A stretch of DNA of 64,000 nucleotides from Caenorhabditis remanei (taxonomy: Eukaryota; Nematoda; Chromadorea; Rhabditida; Rhabditidae). The notes beneath the pieces were generated by a model. It was not told the origin of the DNA. It worked only from the letters and a program-made list of their open reading frames with translations, and ran no database searches. The translations under genes were made by a program, and so were the position numbers. Each line of letters begins with the position of its first letter. Position 1 is the first letter of the stretch. This document shows positions 60,962 through 64,000 of the stretch, piece by piece. The stretch is taken from contig NC_071328.1 in NCBI RefSeq assembly GCF_010183535.1, positions 17,050,001 through 17,114,000 of the forward strand, read 5' to 3'.

Positions 60962-63494
60962 CTATTTTCCAATACAAAATTTGCTAAAAATGCCATCCAA
61001 CACATTTTCGGTAACAATTCCCTCGGTCAACTCTCCGATCGATTCCAAAGCAGTTTCAATGTGTGAGCACATGATGGCAGCATCTTGACATAACATTGAG
61101 CATGTCAACTCATCTGAGCATTTTCTGCAAAATGAGAAGAAGTTTAAGGCGGGAATGAAGGAGAAGGGGAATACATGGATAGAAGGAGGAGGAGTCAAAT
61201 GAGCAAAGAAATGTATCCGATTTCTCTCTCTCTCTCTCTCTCTCTTTATAAATCCCCAATTTTCTTGTTATACTACGATTTCTGAGAGAGAATCATTAAT
61301 TAGGGAAAGAGGGGGGGGGGGGGTCATATTTTTGGGTGAAATGAAGATGAGGATACAGGAATGGAAATTATGAATGCGAGTAGTGAGGGGAAAGCTGCTA
61401 GTTTTTTTACTAGTCAGGTTATTCAGTGAACACCCAAAAAATGAAAATTGACCGAAAATCCCACAATGATATTTTCTTTAAAAAAAATATAATTTATAGG
61501 AGATGATTCCAGATATTTGAGAATTTTTTAATGATAAAATTGATTGATTTAGACTCTCTTTTCTACCTCAACAATTCAGCATCCAACAAGAAATTGGCTT
61601 CCGGACACAACTCCTCCACTAGGCTTCCCAACTTATTTCTCAATTCTTCACACCCATTCGATGACGTGGCATATGTTGAAACCACGTGGCATTTCTTCAT
61701 CGAATCAATTAATACTTCGGGATACGGTAGTTTCAGATCTGTCTTATTTTTCACAATGATCACTTTCGATTCGCCACTTTTCAGCTCTTCCACGTCGTTC
61801 AGAATCGCTGCCACGTCATCACTTGTGGATTCCGGATCGACAACGACGATGATGATGTCGGCGCATTCGAGACGTTGTTGAGCACGTCGCATGCCTTCTG
61901 CTTCGATGACGTCATCAGTGAGACGACGGATTCCGGCGGTGTCGGTTAAGCGGCACAGGACACCGTTGATTTGGAGAGACGTCTGGAAGACAGGAGGCTC
62001 CGCCCACGTTTCTCCAATGTTCAAGACACACTCACCACCAAACTATCCCTCGTCGTGCCTGGAATCGAGCTGACAATCGCCACGTCATCGTGTGCCAACT
62101 GATTCAGAATACTCGATTTTCCAGAATTTGGCCGCCCGTACAACACGATATTCAATCCACGTTGCGCACGCTCCGCCCCATTCCACGCAGCAATCATTCG
62201 ATTGATTTCTTGAAGAATCTCAGAAACATCTCGTTGTGCTTCCTCCAATTGAAGTTCCACGTGCTCCCCGAAATCGATGATCACGAAAAGTTTTGAGAGA
62301 ATTTGGACCAATTTTTTGCTGTAAAATGAGAAAAATCCGGCATTTTTCATTTTTCAACGACCCGCAATAGTCGTGTCTTGTGATTTACGACACGCTCACT
62401 TTTTTCTAGTTTTGCGTTTGAAAAATTGAAAAAATTGATGGAAAAAGGTCAAATTTGATTCAAACTGTTGACTATTCAGGATTTTTCAAAATTAAAATCC
62501 AAAAAATGTTTTTAAAAAATCCAAAAAATTGGTACTTTTTTCTACTCTTCACTTTTGCATTTTTTTTTGAAAAATTCAAATTTTTGACTATTTCAGGATT
62601 TTTATGAAAATTGAAAGAAATGTTTAAAAAAATAGAAATTATTCAATTTTCAATTTTCATCAAAAATTCTGAATCATAGTCGAAAATTGGAAGTTTTTCG
62701 CCAAAAAATTCAAAAATTCGAGAAAAAAATTGAAATTTGAATTTTGGCGCCAACCTCGATTTTTCCAAAAAGGACCGGCCCGGGCTTTGACAACTATGGA
62801 AATGCTTATTTTAACCCGCGAAAACCCTGTAATCTGCGAAAAGAAAGTGGGCGTGTCAGAAAATCTCCGTTTCACTCCGATAATACCGTATCTCGACCGC
62901 CCGTACACCTCCACGCATTTGTCCAAAAGCCGCCCGTCTCTCCTTTTCCGTCCGGGACCTTATCAGTCGATCAAGTCCACGGACACCCGAAATGCTCATT
63001 TTTCCGTTGTGAAATGCTCTGAAAAATAGAGAATTTTCTGACTTTCTTAATACCAGCTCACCGTCTCGTAAATTCTCCCCGTTTCGCTTCTCGAACATTC
63101 TCAATTTCAGATAGACACGTGGCAAATTTCGTGGCGACCGCCTGACTTCCATGAAGGAAAAATTCGGCGGTATCTTCGCCAGTGAACGTTTTGGGGCCTG
63201 TATATTTTTGAAAAAAAACTATTATCAGAATAAGCCCCGCCCCCTTTCTACCCGGAAAGTACACAGCCATCGCTTCATCGATAATCCTCCTCTCTGAATC
63301 ATATAATTTTGTGTATTCCATCATTTTTGGTGTCCATATTTTCCTACGGCTTAACTGCCGAAGTACCGGAAGACTTTGTGGTCCTAAAAGTACCTCTCGA
63401 GGACTGAAAGGGGGCGTGGCCTACCAGAAACCCGAAAAACTGCAATAGCACTGGGTAGGGTGCCCGAGGAGAGTGCGAAAATGGTGGAGGACAT
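60962..63494 (-). CDS. mtcu-1: MTCU-1, mitochondrial tRNA-modifying GTPase (GTPBP3/MnmE/MSS1)
   Basis: Seven exons (63494-63394, 63349-63252, 63197-63062, 63018-62887, 62318-62036, 61982-61567, 61124-60962) give 442 residues, the MnmE length. The N-terminal TrmE folate-binding part reads STIFALSSGTLPSAIAVFRV and GPKTFTGEDTAEFFLHG. The GTPase has GRPNSGKSS (G1, about 217-225), PGTTRD (G2), DTAG (G3) and NKTD (G4). The C-terminus ends FCIGK, the universal catalytic cysteine motif, which shows that the isolated-looking last exon belongs here. With the GidA/MTO1 partner it makes 5-taurinomethyl or carboxymethylaminomethyl uridine in mitochondrial tRNAs. The first intron uses a weak GTTAAG acceptor, my least certain join. 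The ATG directly follows ATTCAG, as in downstream operon genes. Confidence 0.93.
61221..61247 (+). repeat. (CT)n microsatellite in mtcu-1 intron 6
   Basis: About twelve CT units, followed within 70 bp by a G12 run at 61311-61323, both inside the last mtcu-1 intron. Confidence 0.85.
62400..62740. repeat. AT-rich inverted repeats in mtcu-1 intron 4
   Basis: Alternating TTCAAAAATT/AATTTTTGAA-type segments repeat through most of this intron. It looks like a degenerate hairpin repeat and has no coding frame. Confidence 0.45.
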
Positions 63495-63624
63495 CTGAAT
63501 AAAAAGAATAAAAAGATTGAAGTCTGAAAAATCTGAAAATGAAAAAATATGTTATAACTAGGTTCTAACTTTGCTTTTTCTGTAAAAAGAAGAAAAAAAA
63601 ACAAAAAAATGTTAGTATAAAAAA

Positions 63625-63630
63625 TTTATT
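63625..63630 (-). terminator. Polyadenylation signal of the SOCS-box gene
   Basis: AATAAA on the minus strand, 62 bases after the SOCS-gene stop and about 130 bases before the mtcu-1 start; a T-rich tract follows. Confidence 0.7.
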
Positions 63631-63691
63631 ATGGATAGAGGAGACCCGTTTTCAGATAAAATGCACATAAATTTCAAAATAAATCATAAAA

Positions 63692-64000
63692 TCATTCCCC
63701 TCCAAATCGCAATTTCAACTGCTTCTCACAATAGTTTAAATCCGGTATAATCCATTTCGAATCGTTCAGATACTTCAAAATTGTGGGCGGAGCCTCGATG
63801 GGCGTGGCTTTCTGTGGGGCGGAGCGAAAAGTGTACCGACAGAGATACTGTAGTGACGGGAGGAGTTCACGTTTTGTTAGTGGACGTGTCAGGTTGACAC
63901 GGGCGGCTTCCGCTTCGTGGCCACGTCGGTAGTGGAGCATTTCTTGTTGTCCGTTTAGGGATTGCTCTAAACTCCTCTCAATAATCTCTACAAGATTACG
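63692..64000 (-). CDS. SOCS-box protein, C-terminal part (runs off the window)
   Basis: The frame is open from the window edge to a stop at 63692, giving at least 102 residues. A segment NLVEIIERSLEQS could be the end of an SH2 domain. After a basic linker comes LLPSLQYLCRYTFR and PPTILKYLND, a SOCS box (the L..LCR core that binds Elongin BC plus the Cul5-box-like tail). It is probably a SOCS6/7-like substrate receptor of a Cullin-5 ubiquitin ligase; the SH2 part must be read outside the window. The stop lies only 197 bp before the mtcu-1 ATG on the same strand, which suggests a shared operon with this gene first. Confidence 0.75.
   Translation of the reverse strand, partial: RNLVEIIERSLEQSLNGQQEMLHYRRGHEAEAARVNLTRPLTKRELLPSLQYLCRYTFRSAPQKATPIEAPPTILKYLNDSKWIIPDLNYCEKQLKLRFGGE

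Noticed and set aside
60962..61198. Considered as a separate small Cys-rich gene
   Set aside because: The FCIGK ending and in-phase splice to the exon ending at 61567 show that 61124-60962 is the last exon of mtcu-1.

Overview
The window is nuclear DNA from a Caenorhabditis-type nematode. The evidence is small multi-exon genes with 40-60 nt introns, GTRAGT donors and TTTYAG acceptors, many start codons directly behind a bare TTTCAG (candidate spliced-leader acceptors), AATAAA just after stops, and AT-rich intergenic DNA full of short palindromic elements. Recognisable genes (ces-2, tep-1, mtx-1, psf-2, dnj-12, rps-26, tmem-107, mtcu-1, a MESH1 homologue) all have C. elegans counterparts on the right part of chromosome I as I recall it, so this looks like a conserved block of that chromosome. 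Several proteins differ in length from what I recall for C. elegans, so a sister species is more likely (inference). All gene models below were joined by hand from frames and splice sites.

Layout. 1-5.4 kb: a MESH1-type (p)ppGpp/NADPH hydrolase followed by an acyl-CoA synthetase of the 4-coumarate:CoA-ligase type, both +. 8.7-11.7 kb: ces-2, a PAR-like bZIP regulator with a 2.2-kb second intron rich in candidate transcription-factor sites. 14.2-15.0 kb: a small, unrecognised secreted acidic protein. 15-21 kb: a repeat-filled gap. 21.3-26.6 kb: a four-finger C2H2 factor of the Klumpfuss/EGR type with two alternative first exons. 30.4-31.8 kb: an orphan acidic gene whose last frame looks shifted. 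35.7-42.3 kb: tep-1, a complete thioester complement/alpha-2-macroglobulin protein with signal peptide, furin site, thioester and GPI tail. 42.6-44.3 kb (-): a Cys-rich GPI-type surface protein.

44.6-47.3 kb (-): psf-2 (GINS subunit) downstream of mtx-1 (mitochondrial outer-membrane import). 48.0-49.6 kb (+): dnj-12, a farnesylated Hsp40. 50.1-50.55 kb (-): tmem-107, a ciliary transition-zone protein with a perfect X-box 69 bp upstream. 51.3-51.9 kb (+): rps-26. 52.1-58.9 kb (-): a nine-exon GPR158/GPR179-type class C receptor. 61.0-63.5 kb (-): mtcu-1 (GTPBP3/MnmE). 63.7 kb to the edge (-): the 3' end of a SOCS-box gene that may share an operon with mtcu-1.

Apart from genes, the window carries at least seven palindromic (hairpin) repeat families. 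One family of about 0.4 kb is present five times, every time inside an intron of my models. Two GC-AG introns, tandem in-frame donors, a pol-III-like tRNA relic, an 18-C tract and several clustered cis-sites are listed as findings. I saw no CRISPR array, intact transposase gene, rRNA or canonical tRNA.
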